A DNA stretch of 64,000 bases from Flavobacterium difficile (GCF_011392115.1 NZ_JAAJBT010000001.1:248001-312000); one strand, 5' to 3'; numbered from the stretch's first letter, positions 34,430-42,770 are shown. Made by a program: numbers and translations. Notes: generated by a model from the sequence alone, not told the origin.

Positions 34430-34498
34430 ATGAATTTAATAATTGACAATATGCGCTTTATGATGTGGAACCTTTCGCAGCGGGCTAGTATTGTATGA
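34430..34498 (+). CDS. Met leader peptide 2 (first of two before metX)
   Basis: A 22-codon ORF ending in MRFMMWNLSQRASIV. ATG ATG TGG is placed exactly as in Met leader 1. Arm 1 TGTGGAA (34464-34470) and arm 2 TTTCGCA (34473-34479) form the protecting hairpin. GCAGCGG (34477-34483) can pair, with one mismatch, with CCTCTGC in the terminator's 5' arm (34530-34536). The peptide shares the MMW(K/N)xS...SI pattern with Met leader 1, so the two look like copies of one element. Confidence 0.75.
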   Translation: MNLIIDNMRFMMWNLSQRASIV

Positions 34499-34527
34499 TT
34501 TTAAATATTTTAAAAGTTATAAGATTT

Positions 34528-34557
34528 AACCTCTGCAATTTGTAGAGGTTTTTTTTT
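34528..34557 (+). terminator. Attenuator terminator 1 before metX
   Basis: AACCTCTGC (34528-34536) pairs with GTAGAGGTT (34542-34550, one G-T pair) around AATTT and is followed by T7. Confidence 0.88.
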
Positions 34558-34587
34558 ACCAGATTTTATAAATAACACATTTTAAAG

Positions 34588-34683
34588 ATGAAACAAACAA
34601 TCCAAACCATAAACTACACAACAATGAAAATGCGTACAATGTTTAGTATGCGTGAAAACTATTGCCAAAAACGGAAGATGTAA
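34588..34683 (+). CDS. Met-rich leader peptide 3 (second of two before metX)
   Basis: A 31-codon ORF whose second half reads TTMKMRTMFSMRENYCQKRKM, with five Met codons after the start. A shorter version could begin at the ATG at 34624. TTGCCAAAA (34662-34670) inside the ORF is exactly complementary to TTTTGGCAA (34711-34719) in the terminator stem, a 9-bp antiterminator. Stalling at the ATG cluster (34624-34650) would leave it free. It lacks the TGTGGAA hairpin of the other Met leaders, so it is a separate design in tandem. Confidence 0.75.
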   Translation: MKQTIQTINYTTMKMRTMFSMRENYCQKRKM

Positions 34684-34702
34684 TCTTAGTATTAGTTCAA
34701 CT

Positions 34703-34739
34703 AAAAACCCTTTTGGCAAACGTTCAAAAGGGTTTTTTT
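34703..34739 (+). terminator. Attenuator terminator 2 before metX
   Basis: AAAACCCTTTTG (34704-34715) pairs with CAAAAGGGTTTT (34725-34736) around GCAAACGTT and is followed by T7 in total. Confidence 0.9.
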
Positions 34740-34809
34740 ATTCTGAACTTGTTTCAGAATATTAAGGAAAAGCGCAATGTTTTAAAAAAACAACAATAGT
34801 TTAAAATAA

Positions 34810-35793
34810 ATGAAAACAGTACAAAATATAACAATATCAAATTTTTTACTTCAATCTGGTGAGGTTTGTAGAATCAATTTATCCTTTCAAACTTTTGGTT
34901 TGCCAATTGGAATGGCGCCAATAGTAATTGTCAATCACGCATTAACAGGAAATTCAAATGTAGCTGGTGAAAACGGTTGGTGGAAAGAAGTTGTGGGGGA
35001 AAATAAAGTAATAGATCCCCAAAAATTTACCATAATCGCCTTCAATATTCCAGGAAATGGGTACGATGAAATTCCTGAGAATTTAATTGAAAACTATAAA
35101 AGTTTTACGACTAAAGACATCGCGTCTCTCTTTTGGAAAGGGTTAGAATATTTAAAAATAGAACAACTTTTTGCAGTCATTGGTGGTAGTTTAGGCGGTG
35201 CTATCGCTTGGGAAATGGCTTTTATAAAACCAAAATCTATTCAAAATCTTATTCCCATTGCCACAAATTGGAAAGCTAATGATTGGCTAATTGGAAATGT
35301 TTTAGTACAAGATGCGATTCTGAATCATTCAATCAATCCAATTCATGATGCCAGATTGCATGCGATGCTTTTATATCGAACACCAGAATCGTTAACCGCG
35401 AAATTTAACTCAGAAAAGAATGGCAATCAGGATAGTTATAAGGTTGAATCCTGGTTGCTGCATCATGGCGAAAAATTAGCAGGTCGATTTCAATTAAGTG
35501 CCTACAAATTAATGAATCATCTTTTAAAGACTATTGGTGAAAGTTATTCGGAAAAAGATTTGCAAAATTTCATACTAAGCAGCAATACAAAAATTCACCA
35601 AATAGCGATTAATAGCGATTATTTTTTCGCTCCAAATGAAAATATCAAAACACATAATTTGTTAAGCAATCTCACAAAGAACATTACGTATCATGAAATA
35701 AATTCTATTCATGGTCATGATGCATTCTTGATAGAATATGAACGATTAAACTATATTTTAAAAACAATTATTAACGCAAAACACACAACTTAA
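34810..35793 (+). CDS. metX: Homoserine O-acetyltransferase
   Basis: Acetylates homoserine, committing it to methionine. The 327-aa alpha/beta hydrolase shows SFQTFGLP, IVNHALTGNSNVAGENGWW and the nucleophile elbow VIGGSLGGAIAWEMA (Ser about 128). A late acid segment is AINSDYFFAPNE, and SIHGHDAFLIE carries the catalytic His. It is a little shorter than most MetX proteins. It is preceded by two Met attenuators and followed 2 nt later by homoserine dehydrogenase, which makes its substrate. Confidence 0.9.
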   Translation: MKTVQNITISNFLLQSGEVCRINLSFQTFGLPIGMAPIVIVNHALTGNSNVAGENGWWKEVVGENKVIDPQKFTIIAFNIPGNGYDEIPENLIENYKSFTTKDIASLFWKGLEYLKIEQLFAVIGGSLGGAIAWEMAFIKPKSIQNLIPIATNWKANDWLIGNVLVQDAILNHSINPIHDARLHAMLLYRTPESLTAKFNSEKNGNQDSYKVESWLLHHGEKLAGRFQLSAYKLMNHLLKTIGESYSEKDLQNFILSSNTKIHQIAINSDYFFAPNENIKTHNLLSNLTKNITYHEINSIHGHDAFLIEYERLNYILKTIINAKHTT

Positions 35794-35795
35794 TT

Positions 35796-37379
35796 ATGTC
35801 AATTTTAAAATCAGAACAAAAAGCAATCAAGTACAAAGAATTAAAAGAATTAACGGTCTTAGATACTGTTTCTTTGCTAAATTTAGAAGGAAAAGGCTTG
35901 CTTGGAAAAGCAGGAATCGATGCGCGAATTTTCAGTGTTATGGCGCTCCATAATATTAGTGTAAGTATCATTTCACAAGGTTCTTCGGAAAGAGGAATCG
36001 GAATCGTTGTTAACTCGGACAGGGCTACAGAAGCTTTGCAGGGATTGGAAAAAGAATTTTCAAAAGAACTACTTTTTGGCGATGTAAGTAAGGTTTCAGT
36101 TGATACAAATATCGCTGCTATTTCTATTACGGGTCAGGATTTGAGTACTTTTCATAAGTTGTATTCTGCTTTAATAAAGAATAAAATTACACCAATTTTA
36201 TTCAATACTATCATCACAGGAAATAGTGTAAGCTTAGTGGTGAAGAAAACCGATTTAAATCGCGCTTTGAATGTGATTAATGTTGAGATTTTCGGACAAA
36301 CTAAAAAAATCAATATTGCTGTTTTTGGTCATGGTTTAGTAGGTGGAACGCTTATCAATCAAGTGTTATCATCTGCAAAAAATATTGAAGGTAGAAAAGG
36401 AATTCAGCTGCATATATTTGCGATTGCGAATTCTACCAAATTAGTACTTCAAAAAGCGGGAGTAAACGAAAACTGGAAGGAGGAAATTATTAAAAATGGA
36501 GCAGCTTATACCATTCAAGATGTAATTCAATTTGCTAAAGAAAATCATTTAGAAAATTTAATCGCTGTGGATAATACCGCAAGTAGTGTTTTTGTTGAAA
36601 ATTATGTAACACTTATTGAAAATGGTTTCGATGTAGTATCTTCTAACAAAATTGCCAATACTTTAAGTTATGATTTTTATAAAGATGTTAGAAAGGCTTT
36701 ACAAATTAACCAGAAAAATTATTTGTACGAAACTAATGTAGGTGCAGGTTTGCCGTTAATTGATACGATACAATTATTGCATCTTTCAGGAGAAAATATT
36801 ACAAAGATTAAAGGTGTTTTTTCAGGAACTTTGAGTTATATTTTTAATCATTTTTCTGTACAAGACAAACCCTTTAGTGAAGTGTTGAAAGAAGCCATAG
36901 CACAAGGTTTTACCGAACCCGATCCTCGTGAAGATTTATGTGGAAATGATGTGGCCAGAAAATTATTGATTTTAGCACGCGAATTAGATTTACAAAATGA
37001 ATTGAGTGAAATTGAGATTCAAAATTTAATTCCAGTCGAATTAAGAACTTTAACGACTTCCAATTTTTTAGAAAATTTAAAGTTGTTGGATTTTCATTAT
37101 AAAACAATAAAAGACAACCAAGAAAAAGGAAATGTGTTACGTTATATCGGAGAATTATCTGGCGATTTGCAACAAGACAAAGGAGTGTTACAGGTGAAAT
37201 TAGTTTCAGTTCCAGAAAGCTCAGCATTAGGTCAATTAAAAGGCTCCGATTCCATTTTCGAAATTTATACCGAATCGTATGGAGAACGACCAATCGTAAT
37301 TCAAGGTGCAGGTGCGGGTGCGTCAGTTACTGCTCGCGGAGTTTTTGGAGATATTCTAAGAATTATTGATAAAAAATAA
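35796..37379 (+). CDS. ACT-domain homoserine dehydrogenase (ThrA-like without kinase)
   Basis: Reduces aspartate semialdehyde to homoserine. The 527 aa begin with two ACT-like segments resembling the regulatory part of aspartokinase (about 15-165: VSLLNLEGKGLLGKAGIDAR, SVSIISQGSSERGIGIVV, ISITGQDLSTFHKLYSALI). The homoserine dehydrogenase follows (about 170-525): INIAVFGHGLVGGTL for NAD(P), SNKIANTL, ETNVGAGLPLIDTIQ, GVFSGTLSYIFNHF and EPDPREDLCGNDVARKLLIL. This is ThrA/MetL minus the aspartokinase catalytic domain. Its place after metX suggests a methionine-dedicated enzyme whose ACT part may bind an amino acid. Confidence 0.88.
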   Translation: MSILKSEQKAIKYKELKELTVLDTVSLLNLEGKGLLGKAGIDARIFSVMALHNISVSIISQGSSERGIGIVVNSDRATEALQGLEKEFSKELLFGDVSKVSVDTNIAAISITGQDLSTFHKLYSALIKNKITPILFNTIITGNSVSLVVKKTDLNRALNVINVEIFGQTKKINIAVFGHGLVGGTLINQVLSSAKNIEGRKGIQLHIFAIANSTKLVLQKAGVNENWKEEIIKNGAAYTIQDVIQFAKENHLENLIAVDNTASSVFVENYVTLIENGFDVVSSNKIANTLSYDFYKDVRKALQINQKNYLYETNVGAGLPLIDTIQLLHLSGENITKIKGVFSGTLSYIFNHFSVQDKPFSEVLKEAIAQGFTEPDPREDLCGNDVARKLLILARELDLQNELSEIEIQNLIPVELRTLTTSNFLENLKLLDFHYKTIKDNQEKGNVLRYIGELSGDLQQDKGVLQVKLVSVPESSALGQLKGSDSIFEIYTESYGERPIVIQGAGAGASVTARGVFGDILRIIDKK

Positions 37380-37425
37380 CTTAAAATTCGTTTTTTTAGT
37401 TTTTTGTTCTTTTTTTATGTGCTAA

Positions 37426-37455
37426 TTGTGATTAAAAAACTATTTTTTGTGATTA
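37426..37455 (+). repeat. Direct repeat TTGTGATTA upstream of the metH promoter
   Basis: TTGTGATTA occurs at 37426-37434 and 37447-37455, exactly 21 nt apart (two helical turns), 45-74 nt upstream of the -7 box. It may be a pair of activator sites; no proof. Confidence 0.4.
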
Positions 37456-37466
37456 TTTAATTAATA

Positions 37467-37507
37467 AATAGAAAATATTTCTATTTCACATTTTTTTATT
37501 ACATTTG
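37467..37507 (+). promoter_or_regulatory. Promoter and inverted repeat of metH
   Basis: AATAGAAA-ATA-TTTCTATT (37467-37485) is a perfect 8-bp inverted repeat, about where a -33 element would lie. The -7 box is TACATTTG (37500-37507). The repeat core resembles those at the metB, metX and cys promoters. Confidence 0.5.
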
Positions 37508-37530
37508 CATCGTTCATAAGCATAATGATT

Positions 37531-37633
37531 GTTATCACGAAAGGTGGAGGGATTAGACCCTGCGAAACCTTAGCAACCCTACGCTTGTAGAAGGTGCTAC
37601 ATTCTATTTCGATTTTAATCGGAAACAGATAAC
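37531..37633 (+). ncRNA. SAM-I (S-box) riboswitch upstream of metH
   Basis: P1 is GTTATC (37531-37536) with GATAAC (37628-37633). The core GAAAGGTGGAGGGATTAGACCC and then TGCGAAACCTTAGCAACCCT matches the S-box pattern of a GAGGGA-type internal loop and the conserved GCAACC. The P3 and P4 hairpins follow (GCTTGTAGAAGGTGC; TTTCGATTTTAATCGGAAA). SAM binding should repress methionine synthase. No U-tailed terminator follows, so control is probably at translation, or via a platform I could not resolve in 37634-37736. Confidence 0.9.
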
Positions 37634-37675
37634 CAGAAAATTTTCACCACTTTTCGCTGATACCAATATAAAGTT

Positions 37676-37718
37676 TACACTCGCTACAATTTAGCCCGTG
37701 TACACTTGCTATAATTTA
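37676..37718 (+). repeat. Imperfect tandem repeat in the metH leader
   Basis: TACACTCGCTACAATTTA (37676-37693) and TACACTTGCTATAATTTA (37701-37718) are 18-nt copies with two differences, 25 nt apart, between the riboswitch and the metH start. Confidence 0.6.
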
Positions 37719-37736
37719 TACTTTAAAAAAAACAAA

Positions 37737-38762
37737 ATGTCAGATACGAGCACAGCAGCTTTAACCAAAAAAAGTACTATTTACCAAGCCATTAAGGAAA
37801 GGATTCTTGTGTTAGATGGCGCTATGGGAACCATGTTGCAACGCAATAAATTTGAAGAAGAAGATTTTCGTGGCGAACGTTTCAAAGATTTTCCGCATCC
37901 TTTAAAAGGAAATAACGATTTGTTGTCGTTAACCCAACCCGAAGCCGTTAAAGAAGTACACCGTTTGTATTTTCAAGCTGGTGCTGATATTGTAGAAACG
38001 AATACATTTTCTGGAACTACTATTGGTATGGCCGATTATCATATGGAAGATTTGGTTTACGAATTAAATTATCAATCGGCTAAAATTGCTAGAGAAGTAG
38101 CGGATGAATTTACAGCCAAAAATCCAGAGCGACCAAGATTTGTAGCAGGTTCTATCGGACCAACCAACAGAACCGCTTCTATGTCGCCAGATGTAAATGA
38201 TCCAGGATATCGTGCGGTAACATTTGACGATTTAAGAATTGCGTATAAACAGCAAGTCAATGCCCTAATTGATGGTGGTTCAGATGTACTTTTAGTAGAA
38301 ACGATTTTCGATACTCTCAATGCAAAAGCTGCATTATTTGCCATTGAAGAAGTCAAAGAAGAACGGAATTTAGATATTCCCATCATGGTTTCAGGAACGA
38401 TTACAGATGCTTCTGGTAGAACGTTATCTGGTCAAACCGTAGAAGCCTTTCTGATTTCCATTCAACATATTCCATTATTAAGTGTGGGATTCAATTGTGC
38501 GTTAGGAGCCGATCAACTAAAACCTTATTTGAAAAGATTAGCACATCATACGCAGTTAAATATTTCTGCACATCCTAATGCAGGTTTGCCAAATGCTTTT
38601 GGAGAATATGACCAAACACCAAAAGAAATGCAAGTACTTATTCGGGAATATTTGCAAGATAATTTAGTTAATATTATTGGTGGTTGTTGTGGTACGACTC
38701 CAGAGCATATCCAATTAATTGCTGAGGTTGCAGCCGAATTTCAACCTAGAAAATCTGTTTAA
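37737..38762 (+). CDS. metH: Methionine synthase, homocysteine-binding part (split MetH, first half)
   Basis: A 341-aa homocysteine S-methyltransferase domain from the ATG at 37737; an in-frame GTG at 37698 falls in the leader repeat and is unlikely. RILVLDGAMGTMLQRNKFEE, DIVETNTFSGTTIGMADY, and the zinc-binding GFNCALGADQLKPYL and NIIGGCCGTTPEHI cysteines correspond to the N-terminal module of MetH. The remaining modules are encoded by the gene at 38940. Both lie behind the SAM-I riboswitch. Confidence 0.93.
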   Translation: MSDTSTAALTKKSTIYQAIKERILVLDGAMGTMLQRNKFEEEDFRGERFKDFPHPLKGNNDLLSLTQPEAVKEVHRLYFQAGADIVETNTFSGTTIGMADYHMEDLVYELNYQSAKIAREVADEFTAKNPERPRFVAGSIGPTNRTASMSPDVNDPGYRAVTFDDLRIAYKQQVNALIDGGSDVLLVETIFDTLNAKAALFAIEEVKEERNLDIPIMVSGTITDASGRTLSGQTVEAFLISIQHIPLLSVGFNCALGADQLKPYLKRLAHHTQLNISAHPNAGLPNAFGEYDQTPKEMQVLIREYLQDNLVNIIGGCCGTTPEHIQLIAEVAAEFQPRKSV

Positions 38763-38812
38763 AAAATTCATTTAGCTTTTTATGATTCTAAATGAATGGT
38801 AAAAAGTCTATC

Positions 38813-38914
38813 ATGAAAAAAACGATATTAAAATTTAAAAAATATTATAAGCAAAGCAAAATCTTCTGGAAGGAAGTTGCTGAAAATTATAGGAAAATAA
38901 ATAATGTACTTTAA
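38813..38914 (+). CDS. Possible 33-aa basic protein between the metH halves
   Basis: The ORF starts MKKTILKFKKYYKQSKIF and is followed by WKEVAENYRKINNVL. It is preceded by TAAAAA 8 nt upstream, a plausible Bacteroidetes translation signal, and it fills most of the 177-nt gap. It is rich in Lys and Tyr, with no recognisable domain. It may be a real small protein or chance in A-rich DNA. Confidence 0.3.
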   Translation: MKKTILKFKKYYKQSKIFWKEVAENYRKINNVL

Positions 38915-38939
38915 TTAAAAAGTACAAGCGTAGAAAAAG

Positions 38940-41615
38940 ATGTCAAGAAATAATAAAATAAATTTACAACTTTCAGGTTTAGAACCACTTTTCATTACCG
39001 AAGAGTCGATTTTCGTAAATGTGGGTGAAAGAACAAACGTAACGGGTTCTCGTAAATTTCTTCGATTAATTAAAGAAGAAAACTATGAAGAGGCATTGGA
39101 TATTGCTAGAAATCAGGTTGAAGGTGGCGCGCAAATCATCGATATCAATATGGATGAAGGCATGTTAGATGGCGTCTATGCGATGACAAAATTCTTAAAT
39201 TTAATTGCTGCCGAACCAGATATTGCTCGTGTTCCTGTTATGATAGATAGCTCGAAATGGGAGATCATCGAAGCAGGTTTAAAAGTTGTGCAAGGAAAAG
39301 CTGTTGTAAATTCTATTTCATTAAAAGAAGGAAAAGAAACATTTATTCATCATGCTAAATTAATCAAACGCTATGGTGCAGCTGTAATTGTTATGGCTTT
39401 TGATGAAGTCGGACAAGCTGATACCTATCAACGAAGAATTGAGATTTGTAAAAGAAGTTATGATATTTTAGTCAACGAAGTCGGTTTTCCAGCCGAAGAC
39501 ATCATTTTCGATCCAAATATTTTCCCTGTTGCTACGGGAATGGACGAACATAAATTAAATGCTCTAGATTTTTTCCAAGCCACAAAATGGATACGAGAAA
39601 ACTTGCCGTATGCTAACATTTCGGGCGGAGTAAGTAATGTTTCGTTTTCTTTTCGCGGAAACGATAAAGTGCGTGAAGCGATGCATTCAGCTTTTTTATA
39701 TCATGCCATTCAAAATGGAATGACAATGGGAATCGTAAATCCAGAAATGTTAGAAATTTACGATGAAATTGATAAGGTTTTACTAGAGCATGTAGAAGAT
39801 GTGCTCTTAAATAGAAGAGAAGACGCTACTGAAAGATTATTAGACTTAGCCGAAAGTTTCAAAGGCGATATCAAGTCGAACGAAAAAGCGGTTGCCGAAT
39901 GGCGAAATGAATCAGTTCAAGAACGATTAACACATTCTTTAGTAAAAGGGATTGATGAATTTATTGAAATTGATGTAGAAGAAGCCCGATTACATGCTAA
40001 GAAAGCTATCGAAGTCATCGAAATCAGTTTAATGAACGGAATGAATGTAGTGGGCGATTTATTCGGAAGTGGAAAAATGTTCTTGCCACAAGTAGTTAAA
40101 TCTGCTCGTGTGATGAAAAAAGCCGTGGCGTATTTATTACCTTTTATTGAAGCAGAAAAAGACGACACCGCTTCTTCGTCAGCCGGAAAAGTATTAATGG
40201 CTACCGTAAAAGGAGACGTGCACGATATCGGTAAAAATATTGTTTCGGTAGTGTTGGCGTGTAATAATTTCGAAATCATCGATTTAGGTGTGATGGTTCC
40301 GCCAGAAAAAATTATTGAAGCCGCTGTTAAGGAAAATGTTGATATTATTGGTTTAAGTGGATTAATTACGCCATCGTTAGATGAAATGGTGTATTTGGCT
40401 AAAGAAATGGATAAGTTAAATATCAAAATTCCAGTGATGATTGGTGGTGCGACTACTTCACGTGCGCATACGGCTGTGAAAATTGCTCCAGAATATCAAG
40501 CGACAGTAGTTCATGTAAATGATGCTTCTCGAGCTGTAACTGTCGCTTCTAATTTATTGAATTCAGAAACTAAAGCTGATTTTTCATCAGCATTAAAAGA
40601 GGAATACGATTCGTTACGTGAAGGCTATTTGAACAGAGCCAGAGAGAAAAATTTTCTGACCATTGAAGAAGCTCGAAAAAATAAATTCAAAATCGATTGG
40701 GACGCTTTCGAACCGATACAACCTAATTTTATAGGAACAAAAATTGTTGAGGTGGAACTTTCTGCACTAGTTGATTTTATCGATTGGACGCCGTTTTTTC
40801 AATCGTGGGAATTATTTGGGAAATTTCCTGCTATTTTAACTGATGAAGTTGTTGGGGAACAAGCATCAGACTTATACAAAGATGCTCAAAAAATGCTTGC
40901 TCAAATCGTTTCAGAAAAATGGTTTGAAGCGAAAGGTATTTTAGGAATATTTCCAGCAAATACAGTAAATGATGATGATATCGAAGTCCAACTTCCAACT
41001 TCTAATTTTCAATTTCTAACGTTACGTCAACAATCACAAAAAACAGCAGGCGCTCCTAATTTGGCTTTAGCTGATTTTATTGCGCCAAAAGATAGCAACA
41101 AACAAGATTATATTGGCTGTTTTTGTGTTACAACTGGTTTTGGTGTAGATGAAAAAGCAGCAGAATTTGAAAGTCAATTAGACGATTATAATTCGATTTT
41201 AACCAAAGCCTTAGGCGACAGATTAGCAGAAGCTTTCGCAGAATATTTACACTTACAAGTTCGTAAAGAAATTTGGGGTTATGCCTCAGATGAAAATTTA
41301 TCCAATAACGAATTAATTAAAGAAAATTATAAAGGAATCCGACCTGCGCCAGGTTATCCAGCTTGTCCAGACCATTTAGAAAAACCAACCATTTGGGAAA
41401 TTCTGAAAGTGGAAGAAAATATTGGAGTTAAATTAACCGAAAGTATGGCGATGTGGCCAGCAGCTTCGGTTTCTGGTTATTATTTTGCCAATTCTGAAAG
41501 TAAATATTTCGGATTAGGGAAAATTAAAAAAGATCAAGTGGATGATTATGCTAAAAGAAGAGGCGTTTCAAATGAAGTAGCCGAAAAATGGTTAGCCCCA
41601 AACATAACAGATTAA
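38940..41615 (+). CDS. metH: Methionine synthase, folate/B12/activation part (split MetH, second half)
   Basis: Cobalamin-dependent methyl transfer from methyl-THF to homocysteine. The 891 aa hold the pterin-binding domain (about 20-290: [36 protein letters not shown]), the B12 cap and Rossmann domains ([20 protein letters not shown] with the B12-ligand His, then [13 protein letters not shown]), and the SAM-binding activation domain ([20 protein letters not shown]). Around residues 680-700 a 7-nt-period repeat encodes [14 protein letters not shown]. The product must pair with the homocysteine module encoded upstream. Confidence 0.93.
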   Translation: MSRNNKINLQLSGLEPLFITEESIFVNVGERTNVTGSRKFLRLIKEENYEEALDIARNQVEGGAQIIDINMDEGMLDGVYAMTKFLNLIAAEPDIARVPVMIDSSKWEIIEAGLKVVQGKAVVNSISLKEGKETFIHHAKLIKRYGAAVIVMAFDEVGQADTYQRRIEICKRSYDILVNEVGFPAEDIIFDPNIFPVATGMDEHKLNALDFFQATKWIRENLPYANISGGVSNVSFSFRGNDKVREAMHSAFLYHAIQNGMTMGIVNPEMLEIYDEIDKVLLEHVEDVLLNRREDATERLLDLAESFKGDIKSNEKAVAEWRNESVQERLTHSLVKGIDEFIEIDVEEARLHAKKAIEVIEISLMNGMNVVGDLFGSGKMFLPQVVKSARVMKKAVAYLLPFIEAEKDDTASSSAGKVLMATVKGDVHDIGKNIVSVVLACNNFEIIDLGVMVPPEKIIEAAVKENVDIIGLSGLITPSLDEMVYLAKEMDKLNIKIPVMIGGATTSRAHTAVKIAPEYQATVVHVNDASRAVTVASNLLNSETKADFSSALKEEYDSLREGYLNRAREKNFLTIEEARKNKFKIDWDAFEPIQPNFIGTKIVEVELSALVDFIDWTPFFQSWELFGKFPAILTDEVVGEQASDLYKDAQKMLAQIVSEKWFEAKGILGIFPANTVNDDDIEVQLPTSNFQFLTLRQQSQKTAGAPNLALADFIAPKDSNKQDYIGCFCVTTGFGVDEKAAEFESQLDDYNSILTKALGDRLAEAFAEYLHLQVRKEIWGYASDENLSNNELIKENYKGIRPAPGYPACPDHLEKPTIWEILKVEENIGVKLTESMAMWPAASVSGYYFANSESKYFGLGKIKKDQVDDYAKRRGVSNEVAEKWLAPNITD
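40987..41020 (+). repeat. Heptanucleotide repeat inside metH
   Basis: In-frame units CTTCCAA, CTTCTAA, TTTTCAA and TTTCTAA within the coding sequence, encoding LPTSNFQFL in the linker before the activation domain. Confidence 0.7.
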
Positions 41616-41639
41616 AAATAGTTGTTTCAGAATTAAAGT

Positions 41640-41676
41640 TTAAAAACCTGAAACTTAAACCTGAAACTTGAAACAA
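41640..41676 (+). repeat. Heptanucleotide repeat between metH and metF
   Basis: AACCTGA, AACTTAA, ACCTGAA and ACTTGAA units fill the spacer up to the metF start region. Confidence 0.65.
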
Positions 41677-41685
41677 AATAAAACG

Positions 41686-42642
41686 ATGAAAGTAACCGAA
41701 CATATAGAAAACGCCAACGGAAAACCTTTGTTTTCTTTTGAAATATTACCGCCTTTAAAAGGGCAAAATATTCAATCAATTTTTGATAGTATCGATCCGT
41801 TAATGGAATTCAATCCACCATTTATTGATGTTACTTATCATCGTGAAGAATACGAATTTAAAGAATTAGAAAACGGACTTCTTCAAAAGAAAATTGTAAA
41901 AAAACGTCCCGGAACAGTTGGTATTTGTGCCGGAATTCAAAACAAATATAATGTAGATGCCATTCCGCATATTTTATGTGGTGGTTTTACCAAAGAAGAT
42001 ACTGAAAATTTATTAATAGATTTAGATTTCTTGGGTATTGATAATGTGGTAGCGCTAAGAGGTGATGCGGTTAAAAGTGAAATTTATTTCAAACCGGAAA
42101 AAGAAGGTCATGCTTTTGCTTCAGAATTGGTTTCTCAAATTCACGATTTAAATAACGGGATTTATTTAGATGCTGATTTGCAAAATTCTTCTAAAACCGA
42201 TTTTTGTATTGGAGTGGCAGGTTATCCCGAAAAACACATGGAAGCTCCAAGTTTAGATAGCGACATTCATTTCTTAAAACAGAAAATTAAAAATGGTGCC
42301 GATTACATCATTACGCAAATGTTTTTCGATAATAAAAAATTCTTCGATTTTGTAGAAAAATGCAGAGCAGCTGGAATTACTGTTCCTATCATTCCTGGTT
42401 TGAAGCCTATTGCTACAAAAAAACAATTGAATTTAATTCCACATCGTTTTAGTTTAGAATTACCAGACGATTTAATTATGGCAGTGGTAAAAGCAAAAGA
42501 TAACGAAGCTGTGAAGCAAATCGGAATTGAATGGTGTATTCAACAAAGCGCCGAATTGGTTGCAGCTGGAATTCCAGTATTGCACTATTACTCAATGGGT
42601 AAAGCCGAAAATATCAAAGCTATTGCTAGTAAAATATTTTAA
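41686..42642 (+). CDS. metF: Methylenetetrahydrofolate reductase
   Basis: Makes methyl-THF for MetH. From the ATG at 41686 (MKVTEHIENANGKPLFSFEI) the protein has 318 aa. FSFEILPPLKGQ, ALRGDAVK (FAD/substrate segment) and GADYIITQMFFDNKKFFDF are MetF signatures. A TTG at 41668 in the repeat would add six residues and is disfavoured. The gene ends the methionine block, with a probable terminator about 45 nt downstream. Confidence 0.95.
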   Translation: MKVTEHIENANGKPLFSFEILPPLKGQNIQSIFDSIDPLMEFNPPFIDVTYHREEYEFKELENGLLQKKIVKKRPGTVGICAGIQNKYNVDAIPHILCGGFTKEDTENLLIDLDFLGIDNVVALRGDAVKSEIYFKPEKEGHAFASELVSQIHDLNNGIYLDADLQNSSKTDFCIGVAGYPEKHMEAPSLDSDIHFLKQKIKNGADYIITQMFFDNKKFFDFVEKCRAAGITVPIIPGLKPIATKKQLNLIPHRFSLELPDDLIMAVVKAKDNEAVKQIGIEWCIQQSAELVAAGIPVLHYYSMGKAENIKAIASKIF

Positions 42643-42686
42643 CACCTTGTAAAGCATTGTAAATTAAGATGTTATAAGTTGTGCTT

Positions 42687-42720
42687 AAAAACGGTTAAAT
42701 TGTATTTAATCGTTTTTTTT
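42687..42720 (+). terminator. Probable terminator after metF
   Basis: AAACGGTTAAA and TTTAATCGTTT pair with one bulged base around TTGTA, followed by T5. Confidence 0.65.
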
Positions 42721-42762
42721 GTGTTTGTGTCGATTAAATTAGAGCCCAAATCAAGTTTTATA

Positions 42763-42770
42763 TAATTTTG
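42763..42770 (+). promoter_or_regulatory. -7 box for the second TPR-like gene
   Basis: TAATTTTG fits TAnnTTTG, 32 nt upstream of the ATG at 42802. Confidence 0.45.
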
